From CAZFYZ01 sp964523735 (GTDB taxonomy: Bacteria > Armatimonadota > UBA5829), in NCBI GenBank assembly GCA_964523735.1, contig CAZFYZ010000005.1, forward strand, positions 10,608-74,607: a DNA stretch of 64,000 nt. The letters are read 5' to 3'. The notes under the pieces are model-generated. The model was not told where the DNA came from, did not search any database, and saw only the letters and a list, made by a program, of their open reading frames with translations. Below are positions 25,327 to 33,030 of this stretch, piece by piece (the stretch's first letter is position 1; each line of letters opens with the position of its first letter). Position numbers and translations under genes: made by a program.

Positions 25327-26508
25327 TTGCGCAGCGGTCAGTTTGTCGGATATCGTATTGTCAGGTTTTCGCAGGCAAGTGAGGAATCGCTGCGAGAGAT
25401 CGCGGATCGTCTACTGCCGCATGAGGATCAGATTGTCGAGGTCTGGATCAGCCGCCAGTGGAGGGCGTGGCAGCCGCCTGGCATTACGCGCGCGGAGCTG
25501 ACGCAGGTCTTTGGCGACCTCCTTCGTGGGATGCTGCGCAGATTGGAGAGCGGGCAACTGCAGGAGTGTCTGCAGGACCTTGAGGTAACCGGTGGGCAGC
25601 TTGCGGACCGGATGTTCCCCTTCGAGGCGCTGATAATCAGCGTGCACTTCATGGAGGAGAGCTACTTGCCATTCCTCCTGCGTCCGCATTCGCCCAAGTC
25701 CCAGGAATGGCTGATCGCAATGGACGAGTTCCTGCACGCGGCCCTGGCTTCGATCGCAACCTCCTACTTCCAGGCCTATCGCAGGGATCTGGTGCAGGAG
25801 GCCGAGGTCAGCCGCACCGTGCAGGAGGGTCTCCTGCCACCCATCCCCAACGCCGTTCACGATCTGGAGATCGGCCACATCTACACGTCCGCTCACGAGC
25901 GCGCCAGGCTGGGGGGCGACTTCCTGGATTTCTTTGCGTTGGACAGGAAAACCTCAGCTTTCATCATTGGCGATCTATCAGGCCACGGCCTGGAGGCTGC
26001 GGCCGACTCCGTTCTGTTACGGTCGATGTTCCGCGGGTTTATGCGTGAGGAGCCCGATCCCGCACTCGCGATGAGCAGAGTTAACCGTGTGATGATGGAG
26101 GAGCTTCGTGCGGAGCAGTTCGCAACGGCTCTGGCCATCGTCTATGAGCACCCTGGCGAACTCGCGCTCGTCAGCGCCGGTCACCCGTACCCTATGCTCT
26201 GTGACAGCGCATGCTATCTGCTCGAGCCTGAGGGTATGGCCGTGGCGATCGCTCCGGATGTCGAGTACAGCTCGCTGCAGCTCGAAATGAAGCCTGGGGC
26301 GGTTCTGGTTGCCTACACCGACGGCCTGATTGAAGCCTCGGACGGCAAGAGCCTGTTCGGAGAGGAACGCGTCTTGGAGGAGGTTACCCAAGTCCACGAC
26401 GCCCCGGCCCGCGCCATCGCCGAGCATCTTGTGGACGCCGCTCGCCGCCACTCCGGTGGACGCTTCTCGGATGACGTCGCTGTGCTTGTGCTGAAGAGGC
26501 GGGGCTGA
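25327..26508 (+). CDS. PP2C/SpoIIE-type serine phosphatase with an N-terminal regulatory domain
   Basis: This protein phosphatase belongs to the RsbU/SpoIIE family, which usually controls anti-anti-sigma proteins. The N-terminal 150 residues are helical and resemble the RsbRD-like N domain. The C-terminal half has the metal-binding motifs GGDFLDFF, GDLSGHGLEAA, AYTDGLIEA and SDDVAVLVLK in order. I prefer the TTG at 25327, because GAAGGGAG ends six bases before it; a TTG at 25321 would leave no spacing. No anti-sigma or STAS gene is adjacent. The gene ends 66 bp before the assembly gap. Confidence 0.85.
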   Translation: MRSGQFVGYRIVRFSQASEESLREIADRLLPHEDQIVEVWISRQWRAWQPPGITRAELTQVFGDLLRGMLRRLESGQLQECLQDLEVTGGQLADRMFPFEALIISVHFMEESYLPFLLRPHSPKSQEWLIAMDEFLHAALASIATSYFQAYRRDLVQEAEVSRTVQEGLLPPIPNAVHDLEIGHIYTSAHERARLGGDFLDFFALDRKTSAFIIGDLSGHGLEAAADSVLLRSMFRGFMREEPDPALAMSRVNRVMMEELRAEQFATALAIVYEHPGELALVSAGHPYPMLCDSACYLLEPEGMAVAIAPDVEYSSLQLEMKPGAVLVAYTDGLIEASDGKSLFGEERVLEEVTQVHDAPARAIAEHLVDAARRHSGGRFSDDVAVLVLKRRG

Positions 26509-26574
26509 GTCTCAGCAGTCGAGATACGGTTTCTGCAGAAGTGGGACTCCTTGCAGCCCCTTCCTTCTGTGCTT

Positions 26575-26600
26575 NNNNNNNNNNNNNNNNNNNNNNNNNN
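26575..26600. other. Assembly gap (26 N)
   Basis: A run of 26 N marks a scaffold join between the phosphatase gene and cinA. Neither flanking gene is interrupted. Confidence 1.
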
Positions 26601-26617
26601 ATCCCTTCTCCTTCGCG

Positions 26618-26647
26618 TTGCTACCTTCAGGCAGCGTAGGCTATAAT
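26618..26647 (+). promoter_or_regulatory. Sigma-70-type promoter of cinA
   Basis: -35 TTGCTA (26618-26623) and -10 TATAAT (26642-26647) are 18 bp apart. Transcription would start near 26654, about 20 bases before the GTG, and the leader includes GGAGGG. Confidence 0.7.
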
Positions 26648-26673
26648 ATACTTGGCCAAACGGAGGGCTGGTA

Positions 26674-27912
26674 GTGCGAGCTGAGATCATTTCAGTTGGA
26701 ACCGAGCTTCTTCTGGGGCAGATCGTGGACACGAATGCCGCTTATCTCTCCAAGTTGCTTCCGGAGTTCGGGATCGACATGCACTACCGCGTAACCGTCG
26801 GTGACAACGAATCCCGCCTCATCGATGCCCTGAAGCTTGCCCTGTCGCGGGCTGATGTGGTTTTCACTATAGGCGGACTTGGGCCGACGGAAGACGATCT
26901 TACACGGGAGACCGTGGCAAAGGTCGTCGGTGATGAGATGGTCTTGGACAAGGAGTTCGAGTCCCAATTGCGAGAGTTCTTCTCCGCGAGAGGGATCCAG
27001 ATGCCGGAGACCAATCTCAAGCAGGCCCTCGTCCCCAAGCGCGGACGGGCGCTGACCAATCCCCTGGGCACTGCTCCGGGGGCAGCGTTCGAGACTGAAT
27101 CGGGCAAGGTCGTGATCATTCTGCCGGGTCCGCCGAGGGAGTTCATCCCGATGGTGGAAGAGCGCGTGGCTCCCTATCTGAGGGAGCGTTTCGGAGAATC
27201 GGCGGCGATCATCCGTTCGAGAGTTCTGAGGTTGGCAGGTATCGGCGAATCAAGCGTCGAAGAGATGGTTAAGCATCTCTTAAGAAATGCCAACCCGACC
27301 CTTGCTCCGTATGCAAGTCCGGGTGAGGTCCATCTGAGGGTGACGGCAAAAGCCGCAAGCGTCGGCGAGGCTGACGCGATGATCCAGGAGATGGACGAGA
27401 AGCTGGTGTCGATCCTTGGGGGCCGGGTCTTTGGCCGCGATGGAGAGACGCTCGAGAAAGTGGTAGTTGAGTCGCTCATTAGTCGCAGGCTCACGCTGGC
27501 GATAGCGGAGAGCTGCACGGGCGGGCTTATTGCAAATCGTATTACGGATGTGCCGGGGTGCTCGACGGCGTTCCTGACGGGCGTCGTGAGCTACTCCAAT
27601 GAGGCGAAGAAAGAGCTTCTGGGCGTTCCACAGGAACTGCTTGATAAGCACGGCGCGGTCAGTGAAGAGGTCGCGCGCGCGATGGCAGAGGGCGCCAGGA
27701 GAGTGTCGGGGGCGGATGTAGGGCTATCGACGACCGGTATAGCGGGTCCGGATGGAGGAACTCCAACCAAACCCGTCGGTCTGGTCTATATAGCAATCGC
27801 CACCGACAAGGCAACCGTGGTCCAAAGGCAGCAGTTTGCCGGAGGACGCCTTGACATCAAGCAGAGGGCGTCGCAGACGGCGCTCGATATGCTCAGGACA
27901 CACCTGCTGTAG
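26674..27912 (+). CDS. cinA: CinA, nicotinamide-nucleotide amidase family
   Basis: CinA combines an N-terminal molybdopterin-binding-like domain (EIISVGTELLLGQIVDTNAAYL, TIGGLGPTEDDLTRE, ILPGPPREF) with a C-terminal NMN-deamidase domain (LTLAIAESCTGGLIANRITDVPGCSTAFLTGVVSYSNEAK, STTGIAGPDGGTPTKPVG). It recycles nicotinamide mononucleotide and in some species is linked to competence. The full 412 residues are present. The start is a GTG with GGAGGG about 7 bases upstream. The last codons and stop (CTG CTG TAG) lie in the family-2 repeat at 27904-27985. Neighbours thpR and recA are the usual synteny. Confidence 0.96.
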   Translation: MRAEIISVGTELLLGQIVDTNAAYLSKLLPEFGIDMHYRVTVGDNESRLIDALKLALSRADVVFTIGGLGPTEDDLTRETVAKVVGDEMVLDKEFESQLREFFSARGIQMPETNLKQALVPKRGRALTNPLGTAPGAAFETESGKVVIILPGPPREFIPMVEERVAPYLRERFGESAAIIRSRVLRLAGIGESSVEEMVKHLLRNANPTLAPYASPGEVHLRVTAKAASVGEADAMIQEMDEKLVSILGGRVFGRDGETLEKVVVESLISRRLTLAIAESCTGGLIANRITDVPGCSTAFLTGVVSYSNEAKKELLGVPQELLDKHGAVSEEVARAMAEGARRVSGADVGLSTTGIAGPDGGTPTKPVGLVYIAIATDKATVVQRQQFAGGRLDIKQRASQTALDMLRTHLL

Positions 27913-27985
27913 TCGGCGTCTCCGACGCCGGTGGTCGTGGTAGGCGTCTCTGACGCCGCGGGTTCAGAGAACCCGACTACAGCAG
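27904..27985. repeat. Family-2 composite palindrome after cinA
   Basis: The outer 13-bp arms CTGCTGTAGTCGG (27904-27916) and CCGACTACAGCAG (27973-27985) are perfect inverted copies. Inside are three small palindromes: GGCGTCTCCGACGCC, GGCGTCTCTGACGCC and GGGTTCAGAGAACCC. The left arm overlaps the end of cinA and supplies its TAG stop codon. Confidence 0.9.
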
Positions 27986-28001
27986 GATCAAGAGACTAGC
28001 C

Positions 28002-28574
28002 ATGACGGTTGTCCGCACATTCGTTGCAGTCTTGATAGCCGATGAGATTCGGCGGAACATCGCCGAGGTTCAGGAGCCACTCAAGAAGCTCGCCCCCGAC
28101 GTGAAGTGGGTCGCGCCCGACAACTTCCACGTCACACTGAAGTTCCTTGGTAACGTCCGCGAGGACGACCTTCAGGGTGTCTATGACGCCGCGGAGGAGG
28201 CATCGGGCGCATTTCCGCCGTTCGACCTGTCGTTTGCGGGATTGGGAGCATTCCCGAACCCCAGGCGGGCGAGGGTCGTATGGGTTGGAATCGACAAGGG
28301 CCGGGATCAGCTTGTTGAGCTAGCCTCGGCGATGGATTCGAAGCTGGCGAAGCTTGGTTTCCCGAAGGAAGAGCGGGAGTTCAAGTCGCATATCACCATT
28401 GGTAGAGTGAAGGAGCCCTCCAGGTCATTGGAGCGGCTTGCGAGCGGTATCGAGGACGTCGACGCGAGCGACCTTGGAAGCCAGAGGGTTACTTCGATCG
28501 CGGTGATGAAGAGCGAACTCCGCCCAGGCGGGCCGATCTACTCGCCGCTGAAGGTGATCGCTCTTCCGGGCTAG
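28002..28574 (+). CDS. thpR: RNA 2',3'-cyclic phosphodiesterase ThpR (2'-5' RNA ligase family)
   Basis: ThpR belongs to the 2H phosphoesterases and opens RNA 2',3'-cyclic phosphates. It has the two H-x-T motifs, HVTLKFLG at about residues 43-50 and HITIGR at about 130-135, and starts with the usual RTFVAVLI. The length is 190 residues. It may meet the product of RtcA, which makes 2',3'-cyclic ends, but the genes are 23 kb apart. It sits between cinA and recA. Confidence 0.93.
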   Translation: MTVVRTFVAVLIADEIRRNIAEVQEPLKKLAPDVKWVAPDNFHVTLKFLGNVREDDLQGVYDAAEEASGAFPPFDLSFAGLGAFPNPRRARVVWVGIDKGRDQLVELASAMDSKLAKLGFPKEEREFKSHITIGRVKEPSRSLERLASGIEDVDASDLGSQRVTSIAVMKSELRPGGPIYSPLKVIALPG

Positions 28575-28587
28575 ACCGCAAATCTAG

Positions 28588-28644
28588 CGAACACCGAAGC
28601 CGAACACGCAGATTGCAGGTCTGATGGTCCGGCACGAAACGTGC
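28588..28644. promoter_or_regulatory. recA upstream region: direct repeat and small palindrome
   Basis: CGAACAC occurs twice as a 13-bp-period direct repeat (28588-28594 and 28601-28607), and GCACG-AAA-CGTGC forms a palindrome at 28632-28644. I see no clean CGAAC-N4-GTTCG LexA box here, unlike the site at 60359-60372. These could still be weak or half sites. Confidence 0.3.
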
Positions 28645-28679
28645 GGGACGATCTAGATTGACTGGAGAGGACGAACCAT

Positions 28680-29702
28680 ATGGATAAGAGCAAAGCGCTG
28701 GAGATGGCTCTGGCGCAGATCGAGAAGCAGTTTGGTCGCGGCGCCGTCGTGAAACTGGGCGAGAAGCCGAAGAGCGACGTCGCGGTGATCCCGACGGGCT
28801 CGATCGCGCTCGATATGGCGCTCGGAGTCGGAGGCGTTCCGCGGGGACGCATCGTCGAGATCTACGGCCAGGAGTCTTCAGGCAAGACGACCCTCGCTTA
28901 CCACATTGTGGCCGAGGCGCAGAAGGCCGGCGGAGTCGCCGCGTTCGTGGACGCCGAGCATTCGGTGGACGCCGCGTATGCCGCTGCTCTGGGCGTGGAT
29001 GTTGACGCCCTGCTCGTCTCTCAACCGGATACCGGCGAAGAGGCGCTCGAGATCATGGACGCGCTCATAAGAAGCGGCGCCGTTGATATCGTCGTGCTTG
29101 ACTCGGTCGCGGCTCTCGTGCCTAAGGCCGAGATAGAGGGCGATATGGGCGATTCGCACGTTGGCTTGCAGGCCAGGCTTATGAGCCAGGCCCTGCGCAA
29201 GATCGGCGGGTCGCTCTCCAAGTCCAACGCCAGCGCGATCTTCATCAACCAGATCCGTGAGAAGATCGGGGTCATGTTCGGCAATCCCGAGACGACACCG
29301 GGCGGGCGCGCGCTCAAGTTCTGGTCGAGCGTCCGGCTCGAGGTCAGGAGAATCGAAACACTCAAAGTGAGCGGCGAGGCAGTCGGAAACCGGGTAAAAG
29401 TCAAAGTAGCCAAGAACAAAGTCGCCCCACCGTTCAAGAACGCTGAATTCGACATTATGTTCGGTAAGGGGATTTCCAAGAGCGGCGGGATACTGGATAT
29501 TGCCACCGACATGGGATTGGTCGGCAAGACCGGCACCTGGTACACCTACGGCGATCAGAGGATCGGCCAGGGCAGAGAGAACGCCAAGAAGTTCCTTGAG
29601 GACAACCCCTCCGTGATGGAGGAGATGGAAGCCAGGATCCGCCAGGCGGAGTCGGACAATGGGGAGGCCCCCGTTGGGGCCGCTGCCGCAGTGGCGGAGT
29701 AG
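28680..29702 (+). CDS. recA: Recombinase RecA
   Basis: RecA polymerises on single-stranded DNA, drives strand exchange and stimulates LexA self-cleavage. The 340-residue protein has Walker A GQESSGKT at residues 63-70, FVDAEHSVD, the LVSQPDTGEEALEIMD strand, VLDSVAALVPKAEIEGDMGD, the L2 loop INQIREKIGVMFGNPETTPGGRALKF, and the C-terminal acidic helix. No intein. The start is the ATG at 28680 after GGAGAGG. recX follows, as in many genomes. Confidence 0.98.
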   Translation: MDKSKALEMALAQIEKQFGRGAVVKLGEKPKSDVAVIPTGSIALDMALGVGGVPRGRIVEIYGQESSGKTTLAYHIVAEAQKAGGVAAFVDAEHSVDAAYAAALGVDVDALLVSQPDTGEEALEIMDALIRSGAVDIVVLDSVAALVPKAEIEGDMGDSHVGLQARLMSQALRKIGGSLSKSNASAIFINQIREKIGVMFGNPETTPGGRALKFWSSVRLEVRRIETLKVSGEAVGNRVKVKVAKNKVAPPFKNAEFDIMFGKGISKSGGILDIATDMGLVGKTGTWYTYGDQRIGQGRENAKKFLEDNPSVMEEMEARIRQAESDNGEAPVGAAAAVAE

Positions 29703-29713
29703 GAGATCACACG

Positions 29714-29768
29714 GTTGTAGTCGGGTTCTCTGAACCCGTCCCAAGGCGTCGGAGACGCCGTCTACAAC
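29714..29768. repeat. Family-2 palindrome pair between recA and recX
   Basis: GTTGTAG (29714-29720) and CTACAAC (29762-29768) close the block. Inside are the palindromes GGGTTCTCTGAACCC and GGCGTCGGAGACGCC. It ends exactly where the 29769 open frame of recX begins and is followed by the heptamer array at 29781-29815. Confidence 0.85.
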
Positions 29769-30443
29769 ATGGGGGTCCGGGACACAAGACTCATGACCCA
29801 AGACCCACGACTTAGTATCATATCGGCCATCGAGGCCCAAAAGAGGCGCGGCACGCGCAGATCGATCTTCGTGGACGGCGAGTTCTTGATCGGTGTTCAC
29901 GAAGAAGTAGTGATCCAGCTCGGGCTGAGCGTCGGGCAGAGCTTTGATCGGGAGAGGCTGGTCGAGCTTGTTAAGGCCGAGACTGCCCGGAAGGCGCGTG
30001 AGAGCGCGCTGCGACTGATAAGCTACCGGGATCGCTCGATTTCCGAGGTCCGAAAACGGCTGATCGGGAGCGATTTTCCGGAAGAAACCGTAGAAGAAGT
30101 AATCGACCAACTAGCTCGAGCGGGACTTCTTGATGATGAGAAGTTCAGCCGGGACTGGGTTCAATCGCGGACAGCCTCAAAGCCCATGGGCAAAACGAGG
30201 CTGGCATGGGAGTTGAGGTCGAAGGGCGTACAGGCCGAAAAGGTGGACGACGCTCTTTCGACGATCGATGACGAAGCCGAGCTTGAGCTTGCGCGCTCAG
30301 TGGCACAAGACAAGCTCAGAAAGATGGACCGCGAGGACCCTACGACAAGAACTAGACTGGGCTCTTTCCTTGCTAGAAGAGGGTTCAGCTGGGACGTGAT
30401 CAGCCGGGCTGTCGATGATGCCTTGCCCGGCGAAGACTCTTGA
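29769..30443 (+). CDS. recX: Regulatory protein RecX
   Basis: RecX binds RecA filaments and limits their activity. The core is clear: ALRLISYRDRSISEVRKRLI, EETVEEVIDQLARAGLLDDEKFSRDWVQSR, GKTRLAWELRSKGV, RRGFSWDVISRAVDD. The start is ambiguous. The ATG at 29769 touches the family-2 block, and the ATG at 29793 lies in the 7-bp array 29781-29815. Neither has a Shine-Dalgarno, and the N-terminal residues (GVRDTRLMTQDPRL) are repeat-encoded. The family's conserved part starts about residue 17. Confidence 0.9.
   Translation: MGVRDTRLMTQDPRLSIISAIEAQKRRGTRRSIFVDGEFLIGVHEEVVIQLGLSVGQSFDRERLVELVKAETARKARESALRLISYRDRSISEVRKRLIGSDFPEETVEEVIDQLARAGLLDDEKFSRDWVQSRTASKPMGKTRLAWELRSKGVQAEKVDDALSTIDDEAELELARSVAQDKLRKMDREDPTTRTRLGSFLARRGFSWDVISRAVDDALPGEDS
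29781..29815. repeat. 7-bp degenerate array at the recX start
   Basis: Exactly five heptamers: GACACAA GACTCAT GACCCAA GACCCAC GACTTAG. No inverted partner is seen. The array is translated if recX starts at 29769 and contains the alternative ATG at 29793. Confidence 0.85.
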
Positions 30444-30500
30444 TGGGAAACAATTCGCTCTACCTCACATCCTATACAAAGACAGGGAGGTGAGGGCAGG

Positions 30501-32042
30501 TTGGATATAGTGCTAGGTGTAGTATTGGGCGTGGTGGTGGCCATAGCGGCTACCGGTGCAGCCTATTTCTGGTATATTCGACCCACACTACGTAAGGTCA
30601 AGTCCGCCAAGGCGGACATCGGTGAGCGCGAAGAGCAGCTCAAGAAAGAGATAGAAGCCAAGCGTAAGGAAGTTCTCCTCGAGGCTAAGGAAGAGGCGTT
30701 TACGATACGCCAGGAGATCGAGAAAGAGAACAAGGACAAACGAGCTGAGATTCAGAGGCTAGAGCGAAAGCTGACCCAAAAGGAAGAGACCCTAGACCGA
30801 AGACTTGAGAACCTTGATCGCAAGGAACGCAACATAACTCAGAGAGAGGGCGAGGCCCAGGAGAAACTCGACGAGGCCGCCCGGGTCGTAACGCAGCAAA
30901 GACAAGAGCTGGAGAAGATATCACGGCTCTCAACCGACGAGGCAAGGCAGCTTCTGCTGCAGCAGCTCGATCGGGAGATGGAGCGGGAGACCGCCCGCAT
31001 CATAAGGGACGCTGAAGAGCGCGCAAAGGAAGAGGCGGATCGCAAGGCGAGGGATGTCATCACCCTTGCGGTGCAGCGATGCGCCGTCGATCAGGCAACC
31101 GAAACCACCGTATCAGTGGTTCCGCTGCCCGGCGACGACATGAAAGGCCGGATCATCGGTCGTGAAGGCCGCAATATCCGAGCCTTCGAGACCCTTACGG
31201 GGGTCGATCTGATCATTGACGACACACCCGAAGCCGTAGTGCTCTCGGGGTTCGATCCCGTGCGCCGCGAGGTCGCGAGGCTGGCGCTTTCAAACCTGAT
31301 CGTGGACGGGCGTATTCACCCGGGCCGCATCGAGGAAATGGTAAACAAGGCGCAGGCAGAGGCCGAGGCCAAGATGAAAGAGGCCGCTGAACGCGCTGTT
31401 TTCGAGACGGGTGTCACTGGTCTTGATCCCGAGCTGATGAAGCTTCTGGGCAGGCTCAAGTACAGGACAAGCTACGGCCAGAACATGCTGCAGCACTCCG
31501 TCGAGGTCGCGCACCTCGCCGGGGCTATCGCGGCGGAGCTGGACGTGAACGTTCCGCTGGCCAAGCGCGCAGGCTTGCTGCACGATATTGGCAAGGCTGT
31601 CGATTTCGAGGTCGAGGGCCCGCACGCCATCATCGGCATGGACCTGCTGAAGCGCTATCGCGAGCCTCAGGACGTGTGTCATGCCGCGGGCGCGCATCAC
31701 AATGACATCGAGCCGCACTCGGTCGAAGCCGTCCTGGTATTGGCGGCCGACGCCATATCGGCGGCCAGGCCGGGCGCCAGGCGAGAGACGCTGGAGACTT
31801 ACGTCAAACGTCTGCAGAAGCTGGAGACGATCGCAGACTCGTTCGCCGGTGTCGAGAAGACCTACGCGGTTCAGGCCGGGCGCGAGATTCGCGTTATGGT
31901 CAAGCCGATGGAGATCGACGATGATGCCGCAGTGAAGCTGGCGCACGATACGGCCAAGCGGATCGAAGACGAGATGGAATACCCGGGCCAGATCAAGGTC
32001 ACGGTAATCCGCGAAACCCGCGCAGTCGAATACGCTAAGTAA
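30501..32042 (+). CDS. rny: Ribonuclease Y
   Basis: RNase Y is the membrane-anchored endoribonuclease that starts mRNA decay in Firmicutes-like bacteria. It has an N-terminal membrane helix (residues 2-22), a long charged coiled coil (about 30-190), a KH domain (GRIIGREGRNIRAFETLTGVDLIIDD) and an HD domain (NMLQHSVEVAHLAG, AGLLHDIGKAVD, GAHHNDIEP). The 513-residue length is typical. The start is a TTG with GGGAGGTGA about 7 bases before it. It is followed by its usual neighbour, a TIGR00282-type metallophosphoesterase. Confidence 0.96.
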   Translation: MDIVLGVVLGVVVAIAATGAAYFWYIRPTLRKVKSAKADIGEREEQLKKEIEAKRKEVLLEAKEEAFTIRQEIEKENKDKRAEIQRLERKLTQKEETLDRRLENLDRKERNITQREGEAQEKLDEAARVVTQQRQELEKISRLSTDEARQLLLQQLDREMERETARIIRDAEERAKEEADRKARDVITLAVQRCAVDQATETTVSVVPLPGDDMKGRIIGREGRNIRAFETLTGVDLIIDDTPEAVVLSGFDPVRREVARLALSNLIVDGRIHPGRIEEMVNKAQAEAEAKMKEAAERAVFETGVTGLDPELMKLLGRLKYRTSYGQNMLQHSVEVAHLAGAIAAELDVNVPLAKRAGLLHDIGKAVDFEVEGPHAIIGMDLLKRYREPQDVCHAAGAHHNDIEPHSVEAVLVLAADAISAARPGARRETLETYVKRLQKLETIADSFAGVEKTYAVQAGREIRVMVKPMEIDDDAAVKLAHDTAKRIEDEMEYPGQIKVTVIRETRAVEYAK

Positions 32043-32052
32043 CCAATCCAAT

Positions 32053-32134
32053 CGCGAGAGCGCGAAAGAGCGAGAACGCGAAACCGGGCAGTCAGGGTTC
32101 CCTTTCGCGCTTTCGCCATTTCGCGTTTTCGCGA
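32053..32134. repeat. 8-bp period array, inverted pair, rny-phosphoesterase gap
   Basis: GCGA recurs at 32054, 32062, 32070 and 32078, and TCGC recurs at 32105, 32113, 32121 and 32129, both exactly every 8 bp. The arms, rich in CGCGAAA and TTTCGCG, can pair to form a hairpin over about 30 bp. This is the same layout as the heptamer arrays but with an 8-bp unit. Confidence 0.85.
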
Positions 32135-32155
32135 TTCTGTTCTTGAGGCTGGTGT

Positions 32156-32947
32156 TTGGTCAGAGTCCTGTTCATAGGCGATATAGTGGGTGAGCCTGGG
32201 CGCAAGGCCGTGAGCAAGATGATCGGGGCCTTGCGCTCTCGTCTTGACGCGCATCTGGTCGTTGCAAACGGTGAGAATGCCGCGGGCGGGCTGGGGATCA
32301 CCAAGCCGACGGCTAAGGCGATCCTGGATGCCGGGGTGGACGTAATCACGCTCGGCAACCACTCCTTCTCCAAGAAGGACATGCTTGATTTCATCAAGAC
32401 CGAGCCTCGGATCATCCGGCCGGCCAACTACCCGCCGGGGGTTCCCGGTAGGGGCTGGGGCTTGTTCGATGCGATCACCCGCGACAAAGTAGCCGTTGTG
32501 AATCTCCTGGGCCGCGTGTTCATGACGCCGCTGGACTGCCCGTTTCGAACCGCTGACGCGGTCCTGGGCGAGATCAACGGGTTCACGAAGACGATCCTGG
32601 TGGACGTGCACGCCGAGGCCACGTCGGAGAAGAAGGCTATGGGCTACTACCTCGAGGGCAGGGCTACGGCTGTGGTCGGAACACACACCCACGTACAGAC
32701 GTCTGATGAGTGTGTGCTGCCCGGCGGTACTGCCTATATCACCGATGCCGGTATGACGGGCGTTCACGAGTCAGTGCTGGGCCTCGATAGGACCATTGTC
32801 ATTAACCGCTTTCTCACGCAGCTCTCAAGCAAGTTCGAGTTGGCAGAGGGCACTGCGCGGGTGCAGGGCGTCTTGATCGCCCTCGATCCCGCCACAGGGC
32901 GGGCGGAGAGCATCGATAGAGTTGACGAGAGCGAGAGTTCGTTCTGA
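32156..32947 (+). CDS. Metallophosphoesterase, YmdB/TIGR00282 family
   Basis: This 263-residue metal-dependent phosphoesterase includes the B. subtilis YmdB type, a cAMP phosphodiesterase that affects colony development. Metal-binding motifs are FIGDIVGEPGRK, NGENAAGG, TLGNHSF, VDVHAEATSEKKAMGYYL and GTHTHVQTSD. The start is a TTG at 32156 with GAGG about 9 bases upstream. The stop (TGA, 32945-32947) is in the left arm of a repeat hairpin. Position directly behind rny is conserved in many Terrabacteria. Confidence 0.92.
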   Translation: MVRVLFIGDIVGEPGRKAVSKMIGALRSRLDAHLVVANGENAAGGLGITKPTAKAILDAGVDVITLGNHSFSKKDMLDFIKTEPRIIRPANYPPGVPGRGWGLFDAITRDKVAVVNLLGRVFMTPLDCPFRTADAVLGEINGFTKTILVDVHAEATSEKKAMGYYLEGRATAVVGTHTHVQTSDECVLPGGTAYITDAGMTGVHESVLGLDRTIVINRFLTQLSSKFELAEGTARVQGVLIALDPATGRAESIDRVDESESSF

Positions 32948-32983
32948 GTCACGACAACTCATAACTCAAAACTCAGAACTTGT
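32941..32983. repeat. 7-bp degenerate array after the phosphoesterase gene
   Basis: Heptamers AACTCAT AACTCAA AACTCAG AACTTGT run from 32956 to 32983. GTTCTGAGT at 32941-32949 pairs with ACTCAGAAC at 32971-32979, and the TGA in it is the phosphoesterase stop codon. The last unit contributes TTG to the -35 box of the next gene. Confidence 0.8.
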
Positions 32984-33009
32984 CTTTGGTCTAGCGGTTC
33001 AGGTAGAAT
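32980..33009 (+). promoter_or_regulatory. Predicted promoter of the PKD-domain protein
   Basis: -35 TTGTCT (32980-32985) and -10 TAGAAT (33004-33009) are 18 bp apart. The -35 begins in the last heptamer of the repeat array. GGAGG at about 33017 and the ATG at 33031 follow. Confidence 0.55.
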
Positions 33010-33030
33010 GATAACCGGAGGATTGGTCTA

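Noticed and set aside
28560..28680. LexA box in front of recA
   Set aside because: I see CGAACAC twice in direct orientation but no GTTCG partner, so no proper palindrome. Indirect regulation cannot be excluded.
28878..30110. A 410-codon open frame on the minus strand
   Set aside because: It is antisense to recA and recX, both of which are certain. No motif or start signal.
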